Positions 1-10,170 of a stretch of 64,000 nucleotides of DNA are shown piece by piece (position 1 is the stretch's first letter; every line of letters begins with the position of its first letter). Source of the DNA: Deroplatys truncata. Taxonomy: Eukaryota > Arthropoda > Insecta > Mantodea > Mantidae. Under the pieces are notes generated by a model. It had not been told where the DNA came from. It was given only the letters and a program-made list of their open reading frames with translations, and did not search any database. Both the position numbers and the translations under genes were made by a program. The stretch covers positions 58,370,421 to 58,434,420 of the forward strand of contig CM060978.1 in NCBI GenBank assembly GCA_030765065.1. The letters run 5' to 3'.

Positions 1-450
1 TCTTGGATTTTCTGGAAATTTCCCCAAAAGTCCTCTTCATGACTTTCATATAAATGGTAAACCGTACGAGAGAGACAAAATCTTACTGCACAAAAAAATG
101 TAGATCTTGTTAAAACACACAGTTTATGTCATATACATTGTTTTTGTCCAGTGAACCATTTCCAAGATATTCCTATTATTTCTTTGAATTTTTAATAATA
201 CTTTTTCTCCAATGGAAATTCGTTATTCGTTTTTTTATGTCCTGGACATACAAAGAGAATGGAATGCGCCACATAGCAACCAGCTCTTAAAAGATTTGAC
301 TATCGCATTCCCCTTACACCTAGAAAATTAGCAATATGTTAGTTTCTGCAAATGTTTATCTCGATTAACATGAAGTAGTTGGAGAATAAACATTTGTAAA
401 AATAGTTTGTACAAGTGTACAGAGAGTCATGTGAGTGCAAAACATCTGAT
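1..450 (-). repeat. Family A1 element, truncated by the window edge
   Basis: This reads as the reverse complement of the 5' two-thirds of the 0.85-kb family-A repeat seen intact at 9170-10007. Shared landmarks in the same order are the motif ATGTCCTGGACATACAAAG, the block AGCAACCAGCTCTTAAAAG, and the terminal GTGAGTGCAAAACATCTGA near 428-450, which is a diverged 5' end of the element. No coding capacity is visible. The 3' part lies outside the window. Confidence 0.8.
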
Positions 451-880
451 TTGTTATGGCAAACCCTGTTATCGTTTGTAAGTAACTTCTCTTTTAAATA
501 CTTTTTATACTTCCACGCAGGTTTTTTAATTATTATTGACTCTATAATGTATTATAATTAAAATAGGCAATTGTTGTGTTTGCAGTGAATAAAGTCTAGT
601 TTTTTTAGGTCAGTACTGTGTTTTCGTCCACGTGGGAAGTAGAAAACGATAAAACCGCCGAATTTATGAATAAAGTTAATACTCAAATGATATATTTGTC
701 AGACGTAAATCAATAATCTTTTGTACTTGAACATTTATCCGACGCTTTGTTGTGCTAAGTACCAATTTTTTATCATTACACAAAACAATGCAACTACTGA
801 GGTTAAGAAAGGAATGTCGATATTACAAACTTACCGCGAAGTGGCCGCGGTAATGCGTGCGATTCGTATTCAGGAGGTCC
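451..880. other. No recognisable feature
   Basis: AT-rich sequence with short open frames only. I see no protein motif, terminal repeat or similarity to the other repeats of the window. Confidence 0.5.
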
Positions 881-884
881 CGTT

Positions 885-1450
885 TTTTTTTTGCCCGATG
901 ACCGCTCACTCTGACCAATGGTTTTTTTCGGGGGTTTTCCTGGGTCGTCAGGCGAATGCTGGAGTGGTTTCTTTCAGCTACCTTCATTTTTTCCATTCAT
1001 TATTTTATTCATCCTTCACCCGTTAGATCTGTTTCAAGGTTGGAAGTGTCAGCGATGGCGTTTCGGTGCGGCGTGGCAGGGAAAAAAGATGCTCTCTTCG
1101 TCCCTAGCCCTTCGGCTGGTGCAAGGGTATAAGAAACGACCCTTTAGAAAGAGGCGTGGATTCCCTGTGAGGGGGATCTCCAGTCTGCCTGTCGGGGCGT
1201 CTCAACCTGCGAATTATAGGCGTCCTGTCATTGCTGTGCCGCACTCCTGGTTCTGGCCGACCGGTGTCTCCTCTCACCTCTTCCTCCCAACCGGAGGCGT
1301 TCCCTTGTGAGGCATAGGTACAATGTCCTCAATGGATCGGTGCCGAATCCCCTCAGGCAAGTTGTCCAGAATGACTCATTCACTCGGAGCGTGAGTATTA
1401 ATTGCAATTCTAAGGTTAACATCACATTAACAAATAATATTACTAAATAA
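885..1450 (+). repeat. Retroposon fragment related to the SINE at 13127
   Basis: GC-richer than its surroundings. The stretch about 925-1040 (CCTGGGTCGTCAGGCGAAT, then GTGGTTTCTTTCAGCTACC and a TTTTTTCCATTCATTATTT-like tract) lines up with the body of the tRNA-derived SINE near 13225-13330, so the two share an origin. The remainder to 1450 is unmatched inside the window and is followed by a TAA-rich tail, as at the 3' end of some I-clade LINEs. Short frames such as 918-1310 look like chance readings. Confidence 0.4.
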
Positions 1451-1507
1451 CAGCCACTAACAAATATAGTGAAATTATGTTAAATAAAAACCTTGATAAA
1501 GTACCGT

Positions 1508-1514
1508 GATAATA

Positions 1515-1563
<49 letters not shown>
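1508..1563 (+). repeat. (TAA)n microsatellite
   Basis: About 18 trinucleotide units ATA/TAA with one GTA interruption near 1518. It may be the repeat tail of the retroposon-like sequence just upstream. Confidence 0.9.
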
Positions 1564-1564
<1 letters not shown>

Positions 1565-1781
1565 GTCCTTAATCTACGAAAGGAACACACTATGAAAGCA
1601 GGCATTTACGAGGGCGATACTGAAAATTTTTAGAATGCCATGTTTCTAAAACCAAATGAAATTTCTGTGTATTTGTCAGCTACTTTCTAACGCTTTGCGA
1701 GTTGATTTCCGTGTAGTTGGTTCGATTTGCTCTAATATTTTGTTAATTATCATCAGTTAAAGATTTTGTGTTCAACCAAAA

Positions 1782-2495
1782 ATGAAACTGACTAGAGAAT
1801 ATTTCCAGGCTATGATTTTTTATGGTGTTAAATTGTCATTAACGCCTAAATAATATGAAGATCGGCTTCGAAATGGATTTGGCGAAGAAGCACCATCTAA
1901 GACAATTTATAATTGACACATTGAATTCAAAAAATTATTTTTTTTAGTGGTGAATTTCGTCAAGGACGCCCAAGAACTGCTGTTACTAATGAAAATATTG
2001 CCGCTGCTCGAGCAATACTTGAAGATCGAGAAATTATTCGGGCAACATTGGGCATTGATATGAGTCCAATCCAGAACGTTTTATATCAACAGTTGGATGT
2101 GAGAAAACTTTGTTGTCGATGGATTCCACATAAATTGACTCCCGATCAAAAACAACGCATTGATTGGTGCAGAAAAACTCTCGAAAAATTCCAAGGTGCA
2201 CTTCAAATTTGGCTTGGGATATCGTTACTGGTGATGAATCTTGGATTTAGTGTTATGATCCTGATAATAAAAGTCAATCGGCTCAATGGGTCTCTCGAAC
2301 AGAGCCTAAGCCTACATAAGTCCGACGAATTCGCAGTGATGGTTGTTAGGTTCCTTTTTTATTTCTAAAACGGGCCATATTCCTACTGTAGCATTTAAAG
2401 ATAGACGTACCGTTACCGCCGATTTATACACAAATGTTTGTTTACAGCAAATTTCTGGAAAAGTTCGTGAAAAACGCCCAAAAGGAAACATAATG
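1782..2495 (+). pseudogene. Mariner transposase, N-terminal part, degenerate
   Basis: The ATG at 1782 opens MKLTREYFQAMIFYGVK, the start of a mori/irritans-type mariner transposase whose N-terminal helix-turn-helix domains bind the terminal repeats. Stops appear soon after (K*YEDRL) and the frame shifts near 1930. Later, 2048-2250 encodes LGIDMSPIQNVLYQQLD and CCRWIPHKLTPDQKQ, the conserved linker (WIPHKLT) typical of mariners. VTGDESWI, carrying the first catalytic aspartate, is readable near 2227-2252 in another frame. The C-terminal part continues at 7813-8131. It is clearly inactive. Confidence 0.85.
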
Positions 2496-2895
2496 TGAAA
2501 GGGTATATATTATACATATATAAGAATTGTACATATGAAAAGGGAACCATACATATAAGAATTGTACAATAATACTTTAATTCACTAACATGTTAAAATA
2601 TTCAACATCTAATATTTGTACAGAACTGATTGTAAGAAACGGGCAAGCTAGCAGAATTCCAGGAAAGCATAAAGAGCGTACATTTCACCAAGCCAACAGG
2701 CAGGGAACCGGTAACGGTACGGAGAAATAGAATGAGACAGATAGAGAAAAGAAAGAGACGGAGATATGGAACTAGCTGCACAACGCTCCAAGATGGCGCT
2801 TAAGCGCACGGATCTGAAGCCACACATTCTCATACATGTTAAGGTAACGCGGTCTGAGGGCCAAAAGGAAATGTCGTTACATATTAAACGCAGAG

Positions 2896-5163
2896 GTGAG
2901 CGTCACTATGCTCCCGTATATAAGGGCAGGCAAGTCCTCAAAACACACGGCACACACCTTAGACATAGCATTACTGAAAAACACGGCGTTTGAATACAAC
3001 ATTAAAGTAGTAGACGCACTGGCCTCAGACCATTTTGCAGTACAGATTGAAATACAGGCCCCGGCAGTATTCCAGCCACCCCCACAGCGGAGAAACTATA
3101 ACAAAACAAATTGGGCCCTCTTTGCCACACACCTTGACAGCCAGCTACCACGCGCACGTACACTAACGAGTCACCAAGCGGTGGACGAGGCCGCACAGCA
3201 CTTAGAGGACGCGATCCAAAAGGCGATAAACACTGCAGTCCCAAACAAACCACCGGTCAAGTACGAAATCACATATCCACCGGACGTTAGGGCATTAATC
3301 CAAGAAAGAGACCACGAAAGGCGAAAATGGCAGCGAACACGGAACCTTGTACATAGAGTGAACATGGCAACCTTGAATAGCGCAATCAAAACACGAATAA
3401 TCGCACAAACCCAACAACAATGGGACCAAACACTTGCACACCTTCAACCCGGAAACCACAAAGTATGGCAAATGGTCAGGGCGTTAAAAAAACAACCTAT
3501 TAACATTCCACCGCTTCTAATCCCAAACAGCCAAAATTCCTACGCGGAAAGCAACGAAGACAAAGCCAACGTACTGGCACGGGCGCTTGAGCAAACGTGC
3601 ACGCCAAACCACGGCCCAGTGGATCGCGAGTTTAGCGAGATCCTAGAGTGCGACTGGCAAGCAACCCTGACGAATACAGCACATAATAAATGTAGAAAAA
3701 CCTGGCCGGACGAGCTGCAATGGATCATAAAGCACCTGCAGGAGCACAAAGCTCCAGGTCCTGATCAAATACCAAATTTGGTTCTAAAACATCTCACACC
3801 AAACGCGCTCCAACACATAAGCGAAATCTGCAACTACTGCCTACAAAATGGCTAATATCCAAACTGTTGGAAACAGGCAAACGTACTCATGTTCCCGAAG
3901 CCGAGAAAAGACAGAGCTGATCCAAATAACTACAGGCCAATTAGCCTCCTAAAAACAATCAGCAAAGTGGCAGAAAAGGTAATACAGAAACGTCTGATTG
4001 CTCACATTAAAAAGCATAACATAATAATCGACGAACAATATGGCTTTAGGGCGCACCACTCCACAACACTGCAATTAACCAGAAAGGTGGAACACATAAC
4101 CCGAGGATTTAATGAAAACAAATCCACAGGCGTAATATTTCTGGATGTACAGCGCGCTTTCGACACCGCCTACCTCGCGGGTCTCATTCACAAATTAAAA
4201 ACTATGAAATTCTGCGACACAATGGTAAAACTGATAGCGCACTATCTTACAAACAGGACCTTCACGGTCACAATACAGGAAAAATGTACCAAACCGCACA
4301 AGCTTGAAGCCGGAGTCCCACAAGGAAGCTTACTGGGACCCGTACTTTTCACTCTTTACATTAACGACATTCCCAAGACAAATGGCACCCGGCTGTCCAT
4401 CTATGCAGAAGACACTGCAATCTCAGCACAGTCGTGGAAACCAGAAATTATAGGACGAAACCTACAAAACGCACTTAGAGCGCTAGAACCGTGGCTGAAT
4501 AGATGGCGAATCAAGGTTAATGCGAATAAATCACGGGCAATACTGTTCACCATGAGAACGAAACATCAAAACAAAACTAGGCCGCTAACGTTATTTGGGG
4601 ATACGATAAACTGGACAAATAAAGTCAAATATCTGGGTGTGACACTAGACTCTAAACTCACATTTGCGCCACACACATCGGAAGTAAGGCAAAAGGCGAA
4701 CCAGCAACTTGGTGCCATCTATCCCATCTTAAATCGCAAAAGCGCCTTAAGTCAGCAAATGGGACTGACGCTATACAAAAGCCTAATTAGGCCCGTGATG
4801 ACGTATGCAGCCCCGGCCTGGGGACACTGCGCCAAAACGCATATCAAGAAGCTGCAAACATTACAAAACAAAGCCCTTAGAATTATAACAAAGGTCCTCA
4901 AGGCAGTCCCATTGGACTTGTTGCACGAAGACACAAAGATGCACACGGTGGAAGAATTTATTAAATCACTTGCGGAAAACATGTACAAACAGGCCCACAA
5001 AAATCACAACCCAACCATACGCGAGCTCGGGCAATACAACACAGCAAACGACAAGCACAAAAGACCAATATCGCTGTTCGACCGCACAATACCTTTAAAC
5101 AGGCACACCACAGATGATGACGCAGCAATCCGCGATTATCTTAACAACCTAATACCACCATAA
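2896..5163 (+). pseudogene. Jockey-type LINE ORF2 (endonuclease/reverse transcriptase), 5'-truncated
   Basis: Two open stretches in the same frame (2896-3855 and 3889-5163) are separated by an in-frame TAA at 3853-3855. The first starts inside the C-terminal end of the apurinic-type endonuclease (LASDHFAVQIEI, SDH at residues 44-46) and runs into the RT fingers (KAPGPDQIPN near its end). The second carries RT blocks in order: NNYRPISLL (residues 13-21), YGFRAHHST (51-59), FLDVQRAFD (84-92), AGVPQGSLLGP (141-151), YAEDTA (172-177) and VKYLGVTLDSKL (about 245-257). Active elements have YADD at the fourth block, so the first of the paired catalytic aspartates is replaced by glutamate. Most of the endonuclease is missing. 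The A-rich tract at 5280-5440 is likely its 3' UTR. The element cannot be autonomous. Confidence 0.9.
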
Positions 5164-5950
5164 CACAGCTGAGCAACACGCCCAAGAAGTCTCCGAGTGG
5201 AAGGCTCCCCACCCGGGGCGGATCGGGGAGAGAGGGCAGCCCCACCATAAGACGAACAAGCGCGCACAAGGACTAGACAGGCACAGAATTAGGATAGAGA
5301 ATATAATAAAAATAGTAAAAAAGAGAAAAAAAGAAAAAATGTATAAATTGAAAAAAAATAAATAAAAAAACAATAAAAATAATAATAATAGACACGCTTG
5401 TGTAGACATACGCGAAATAAACAATTATAAAAGTGTATATAAACTATGTTCCCCATTGTACATATCCCTTCCTTCCAAGATTGTATCTAGCATGTTTCAG
5501 GACCATCAGCAGCCAGCTGAAGAAGAACAACTCAACTCCCTCTCCGGTTGAAGCCACAATACACAGGTAACGTACCACCATCTTTACTTAAGCATGACAC
5601 CTCAATCGCATTCCTTCTGCATGAGCATGAATACCACACTAACAATAGGTCCCTGGTCTGGGCATCTGCCAAGGCCAGTACCTACTCCCCACTCTGTCTG
5701 CATACTCTCTTGTATGCAGGCGTCTTTTTAGTAATCACCCACTAACCTCCGGTTTTCTTCGGCGGTACCGGAAACCACCTTACCTTCGATTCCCTTCCAT
5801 CACTGTAGTGTAGTTGGTGCATGGTAGGGGAGACGATGTAGATCCCTTTCGGATGATCGTCACCTGGTGTGGTGGAGGAGGGGCCACACCCAAAAAAAAC
5901 AGAGCCCCACTTCACCTGGATCCTTCGACTCGACAAGACCTTCTAGCACC
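5164..5950 (+). other. LINE 3' UTR followed by a leader-like region
   Basis: 5164-5450 is a non-coding tail that becomes strongly A-rich (about 5285-5390), typical of the 3' end of a Jockey-type LINE. 5480-5950 has no coding signal and leads into the next ORF1. The motif AAAAAAAACAGAGCCCCACT near 5894 recurs in similar form at 7404-7425 (AAAAAAAATACAGAGCCCACT), so the ORF1-bearing segment may be flanked by short direct repeats. Confidence 0.45.
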
Positions 5951-7073
5951 ATGGGAAGAAGAAGACAACGCAGGGCTGCAGTAGCAGCAGAGACTTCTGC
6001 CGACGATTCCGACTCGCCGATCAACGAGACAGTCGCCGCAGCTGGCGCTGCCAGCTCGCCGCCAACGCCGCATCACATTGAAGTCACGGACGACAGTGCA
6101 CCTGATGCCGCTTCGCCTGGTGAAGGCCAAGCCCAGACAGATCGGCTTCTGTCTGGGCAGAAAAGGTATCTTCTCTTCAGCGCTGTGGTCGTGGGTGTTC
6201 ACCAGCATCTACCACGCAGACCGTTCTAAGCTGCGTGCAGCAGCTGTGGCCTTCAGCCTTGAAGGCCACGAGGATCCAATCTCGGAAGGGCCCAACACCG
6301 CTCGTGTGCCTTTTCTTTCGGGAAAAGGCACACTATAACGCTACCCTCTCCGTTCTTGTGCAAGAGCCTAACCATTCAACCGAGCCGCTCCGCATGGACG
6401 CCGCCCTGCCGACGCTGCTGCCTTTACGGGTACAGCGAGGTAGGCTGTACCGCTCAACCACGGTGCCACTACTGTGGGACACCTAACTTGACGGCAGCAC
6501 GATTTGACGCGTCGACGCCGCTTCTGTGTAACCTGCTGGAGACAAGACCACTTCACCGGACAAGCTTGTTGCCCGCTACGTCTACACAACCTTTCAACAC
6601 CGTCACAGCAGAAGGTCAAGGTGCCTGCGCGGCAGCAGCAGTTATCACCGCAGCTTAACCGCGACTTGGAGAACGGGTCTCCTGCAGTAGACGACATGCC
6701 TGAAACTGTCACTACTAACTGCAAGCAAGCTTCAACCGAGATCCTTCAGAAGCTGGAGGACCTGCAGGCGGAGCTTATCAACATCACAACCAAACTGGTC
6801 TCCGAGGAAGAGGTACTCACCGAACTCCAGGAGGACCACGGCACCATAGTACTAGCAGCAAAGATAATACCAACGCTTCCAAGCAGAATCACTATACCAA
6901 CTTACTTCAAGGAACACTTCGACAACGTCAGAAGGCTCATCAAGGAGGAGCTATCAGCCCTCCAGACGACGCTGGATGCCGCTGCAACCAAAAGACTTCC
7001 ACAGCAACTACACGAGCCCCCGTGGGGGCCCAAACAGAACGCTCCGACTATCGACTACCGAACACGTCGGTAG
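5951..7073 (+). pseudogene. Jockey-type LINE ORF1 (gag-like zinc-knuckle protein), frameshifted
   Basis: The ATG at 5951 gives MGRRRQRRAAVAAETSADDS, a basic then acidic low-complexity N-terminus. The next segments lie in other frames. Near 6392-6480 is a CCHC knuckle (CRRC...YSEVGCTAQPRCHYCG). At about 6520-6570 is a second (CVTCWRQDHFTGQACCP). Then follows a predicted coiled-coil region rich in Leu/Glu (STEILQKLEDLQAELINITT), to the stop at 7071-7073. Paired knuckles of this spacing are the hallmark of gag-like ORF1 proteins of Jockey/R1-type LINEs, which bind element RNA. At least two frameshifts separate the parts. No reverse transcriptase follows it; the only RT lies upstream, so this is a separate copy or a rearranged one. 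Confidence 0.75.
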
Positions 7074-7808
7074 CTCAAGTGACCACCCTAAATTCCTGAC
7101 ACATCCACTCAAACTTCTTACACCTTCTCACCCTAAATTCGCAAGGGCGCAAGTAGGGCCTCGGTCATGCTTGCGTCCTGGCACCTTCCTTCACTCGGCT
7201 TAGGCCATGCCTACCGACCAATACTATTACCTTGAATCCGCAGGTGCTTAATGCGGTACTGCCTCATCTTCACCCTGGACTTTTCCCTCTCCGGTGGAGG
7301 AGTTTTTAGTGGGTATGCCGATCTGTCGGTGAGTCCCACACTCTCAGTCCCAACTCCCATCGGGGCTGAGGTCAGTGATTAAATCATTTTCTCCTCCACT
7401 CGAAAAAAAATACAGAGCCCACTCTCTCTCTAACTGACCTTCAAGAATTCACGTCGACACGAGGTGCTACAGATGCACGTGGGTGCACAAGGGTGGGAGT
7501 GCGTGTGCAGATAGCTAGGTTCCTGACTAATTTAAAGTGGTGGGATTATAATAATGGGAAAAGCTAGCCGCCCATAATTATTTCAATTGTGAATAAACTT
7601 CATTGATTAAGGGAAAATTGCAGTGTATTTCTTAAACTTGCCTCACCCAATATAACCTGAGAATTAATAATTAGATATAGTTAGGAATGGAATACGCAAC
7701 AACCGACGAGCATCAATAGCCGAGGAAGAACACTGCCGAAGACCACATCAACCCAAGGATCGACGATTTCCCGCTACAAATGTCACCCAACGACGATTTC
7801 CCGCTACA
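7074..7808 (+). other. 3' flank of the ORF1 segment and LTR-like terminus
   Basis: 7074-7440 is a pyrimidine-rich 3' UTR-like stretch with CGGTGGAGGAGTTTTTAGTG, a phrase common in R1/Jockey 3' UTRs (recalled, unchecked). 7440-7808 contains an AATAAA at 7593 and ends in CGACGATTTCCCGCTACA, which is duplicated (7761-7778 and 7791-7808) around a short AATGTCACCCAA spacer. I infer an LTR 3' end with a primer-binding-site-like remnant between two copies of the terminus. Confidence 0.45.
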
Positions 7809-7812
7809 AATG

Positions 7813-8131
7813 TTACAACATGAACAACGCATTGTCGCATACAGCAAAACTAACAAACTGAGTATCTGGATGCCCTAAAGGTTTGCACCATTGATCCTCC
7901 ACCATACAGCATTGACCTAGCACTTCGTGATTTCTTTTTGTTTCCAAAAATTAAAGATAAAAAGTGTGCAGTCACTTTCGCGTCATCAGATGAAGCAGAG
8001 GAACATTATAAAACCTGGTTTCTGAAGTGCCTCAGGAAGAGTGGCATCATTGCTTCAAGGACTGGTTTCATTGAATGCAAAAATGTATCTATGCTAAAGG
8101 GGAATACTTTGAAAAACAATAAAATCACTTA
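7813..8131 (+). pseudogene. Mariner transposase, C-terminal part
   Basis: Continuation of the transposase interrupted at 2495. The ACAACATGAACAACGC stretch corresponds to the HDN(A) catalytic block. PSIDLALRDFFLFPKIKD-like coding around 7900-7955 is the third catalytic block (normally PDLAPxDFFLFP), and it runs into the C-terminus ending near 8131. Frame 7938-8132 is open but its parts upstream are shifted. The inverted terminus follows at 8176-8187. Confidence 0.8.
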
Positions 8132-8246
8132 AACTTTTTAAAACAAATTCTTGTTTGATTTTCTAAAAATGTTCATTATCGCCCTCGTATAGGCACTATA
8201 AAAGTAGTGTATTTTACTCTAGTAAGCTTGAAACATATAGGTATAT

Positions 8247-8640
8247 GCTGGGTTATTCAAAAAGAAGGAACAGATTTTACATATTTATTTCTAATGAACG
8301 ACAATAGATAGCGACGCATACGACCCATCATTGAATAGAAGAAAGTTTAAAGTTTTAAGCCCCACTTATTAGTTCCAGTGGTGCTGTGTTTGTTTACGAG
8401 AAAATGGCGACGGCACAGAAAAAGTCGTTTTGTGTGCTGCATTATGCAATGAGTGAATTTATTGTTACATTGCAGTGGGCATTTCGTTGTAAGTTCAACA
8501 ACGAGCTGCCGCGTCATAAAAAGTTTACAATTGATACAATAAATTCGTAGAAGATGATTGCGTATGCAAAGGGAAAAGCATAGGTCGTCCTTGCATAACA
8601 AATGGTGCTCATTTCGTTCATTAAAGTCTTTTCCTTCTTT
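8247..8640 (+). mobile_element. 5' end of a second mariner-like transposon
   Basis: Starts with GGGTTATTCAAAAAGAAGGAACAG, a terminal repeat of the type seen on cockroach and hemipteran mariner-like elements. It is followed at 8404 by an ATG opening MATAQKKSFCVLHYAMSEF, and on through RAFRxKFN- and CKGKSIGRP-like motifs to about 8626, with a stop near 8550. These are the N-terminal DNA-binding features of transposases annotated with the DUF4817 domain. The catalytic part and the 3' terminus are absent. Confidence 0.75.
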
Positions 8641-9169
8641 TTGAGTATGCCTGTATATAAACATGTTTCATTCGTGCTTCTAAACAATGGAACAAAATAG
8701 ACAAATGTCGAAGCCTAGTTTTTAGCGTAGGTGCGTACTAAAAGTATAGGCGTCTGACTGGATTTTGCTTTTGGAGAAAAGAATAATTTGTATCTCATTC
8801 TGGAGTCTTTTACAAGTCTAATCAGCTTATATATAGCCTACCTCGCGCTAAAATTCTTCGTTTAATCGCTGAAAGGCATTTATTTTTTGCGATCTTTTCT
8901 TGTTTCTTCCATATACCGCTAGGATTTAAGTTGCTTGTGAATGTAAATCCTTTCTTACTTGCCTCGCTTCCTCTTTCCGCAAATTAATGATGTATAAAGT
9001 ACTTTACATTTCTGGAGGAAAGGTTTTACAGCGCGGTGAAAAACGCAAGGGAATCCATCCAGTGGTTCCAGACAAAAACATGCTAACCATGCGTAAGTAG
9101 AGCCCGGATGTTTAGGCATTTATAACAATTAAAACAGGCAATCAAAAAAGCCAATATAAACATATAAAA
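8641..9169. other. No recognisable feature
   Basis: AT-rich unique-looking DNA. I see no coding motif or terminal repeat. Confidence 0.5.
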
Positions 9170-10007
9170 TCTGATGTGTTACACTCACATGACTTTCTCT
9201 ACTCTTATACAAACTATTTTTACAAACGCTTATTCTCCATATGCTTCATGTTAATCGAAATATCGAGATGTCAACCTTATTGCAAATTTTCTTGTAGATG
9301 CAAGGGGAATATGGTAGGCTTTAAGCGATAGTCAAATATTTTAAGAGCTGGTTGCTATGTGGAGCATTCCATTCTCTTTGTATGTCTAGAACAAAAAAAA
9401 TGAATAACGAATTTGAGAAAAAGTATAAGTATTGGAAAATTTAACGGAATAACAAGCAATATCCCGGAAATGGTTCACTCAACAAAAAAAAACCTATATG
9501 ACATAAATTGTGTATTTTAACGCGATCTGCATTTTTTGTGTAGTAAAATTTTGTCTATCCCTTATGGTTTACCAGTTACGCAAAAGTCGTTCACAATGAA
9601 GAATACTTTTGGAGACATTCCCAGAAAATGAAAGATTTACATTTTATTTGTGATGAAAATATCTTAAACATATGATATTTTAATCAAAATCGTTTGAGCC
9701 ATTTTTGAGAAAATTAAAATTTTCGAAAAATGTTCCATGTAAAGGGTAATCTGGGGTGGGGGAATTTACTTGAAAACCTTCGTGTCGCATCTATGGAAGA
9801 TACTGAACCTAAACACCAAGTTTGGTGTTTATCCGATTGTTCGTTTCTGAGTTATGCTGTTAGACACACACACGGACATGTTTCCAAAAATGCTTTTTTT
9901 TTTGTATTCAGGGGGTCTCAAAATATATATTTCCGGTGAAATCTCGGTATCGAATTTTTGGGTGGAATACAATACTTCCCCTACTTACTATACGTAGTAG
10001 AGAAAGT
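9170..10007 (+). repeat. Family A1 element, essentially full length
   Basis: Runs from TCTGATGTGTTACACTCACA to GTAGTAGAGAAAGT and serves as the reference copy. Landmarks in order are an internal ACTTTCTCTAC 30 bases in, AATCGAAATATCGAGATG, GAGCTGGTTGCTATG, AATATCCCGGAAATGGTTCAC, a GACATTCCCAGAAAAT block, GTTATGCTGTTAGACACACACAC, and a short hairpin (TACTATACGTAGTA) just before the 3' end. The 3' terminal GTAGAGAAAGT is the reverse complement of the subterminal ACTTTCTCTAC. It is flanked by A-runs (AAAA/AAAAA). Non-coding; superfamily not recognised. Confidence 0.8.
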
Positions 10008-10170
10008 AAAAAGCGGTAAATTTTTAAGAATTCTGATGTGTTACATTTACATTACTATCTCTACCCTCTTTCCCTTATTAGCGAGAGTACAATTTTTTCT
10101 TATGCAAGTTTATTTTCCTATCTACTTCATTTTAATCGAGATAAACATTTCCGGAAATAGTTACATAATA

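Larger units (their letters stand above)
2496..7808 (+). mobile_element. Composite retroelement insertion inside mariner 1
   Basis: Bounded by AATG on both sides (2492-2495 and 7809-7812), and it begins TGAAAGGG and ends CGCTACA, i.e. TG...CA with a 4-bp duplication. That fits an LTR-type insertion. Inside are a Jockey-type ORF2 (2896-5163) and a gag-like ORF1 region (5951-7073), probably LINE copies that landed in an older LTR. The left flank 2496-2890 has a duplicated motif (ATATAAGAATTGTACA) and no coding signal. Only the outer junction is well supported; the internal joins are inferred. Confidence 0.6.
1609..8187 (+). mobile_element. Mariner element 1, split by a 5.3-kb insertion
   Basis: The left end CGAGGGCGATACTGA follows a TA at 1607-1608. 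The right end TATCGCCCTCG is followed by TA at 8188-8189, so the element has inverted termini and a TA target duplication as expected for mariner. The two mariner parts are 1609-2495 and 7813-8187. Together they make about 1.26 kb, the usual full length for this family. The second mariner copy (16007-20515) is continuous across the junction, which shows that 2496-7808 is an insertion. The transposase is disrupted by stops and frameshifts. Confidence 0.85.

Noticed and set aside
918..1310. 130-codon ORF in a GC-rich stretch
   Set aside because: The region aligns with a SINE body at 13225-13330; the translation shows no domain.
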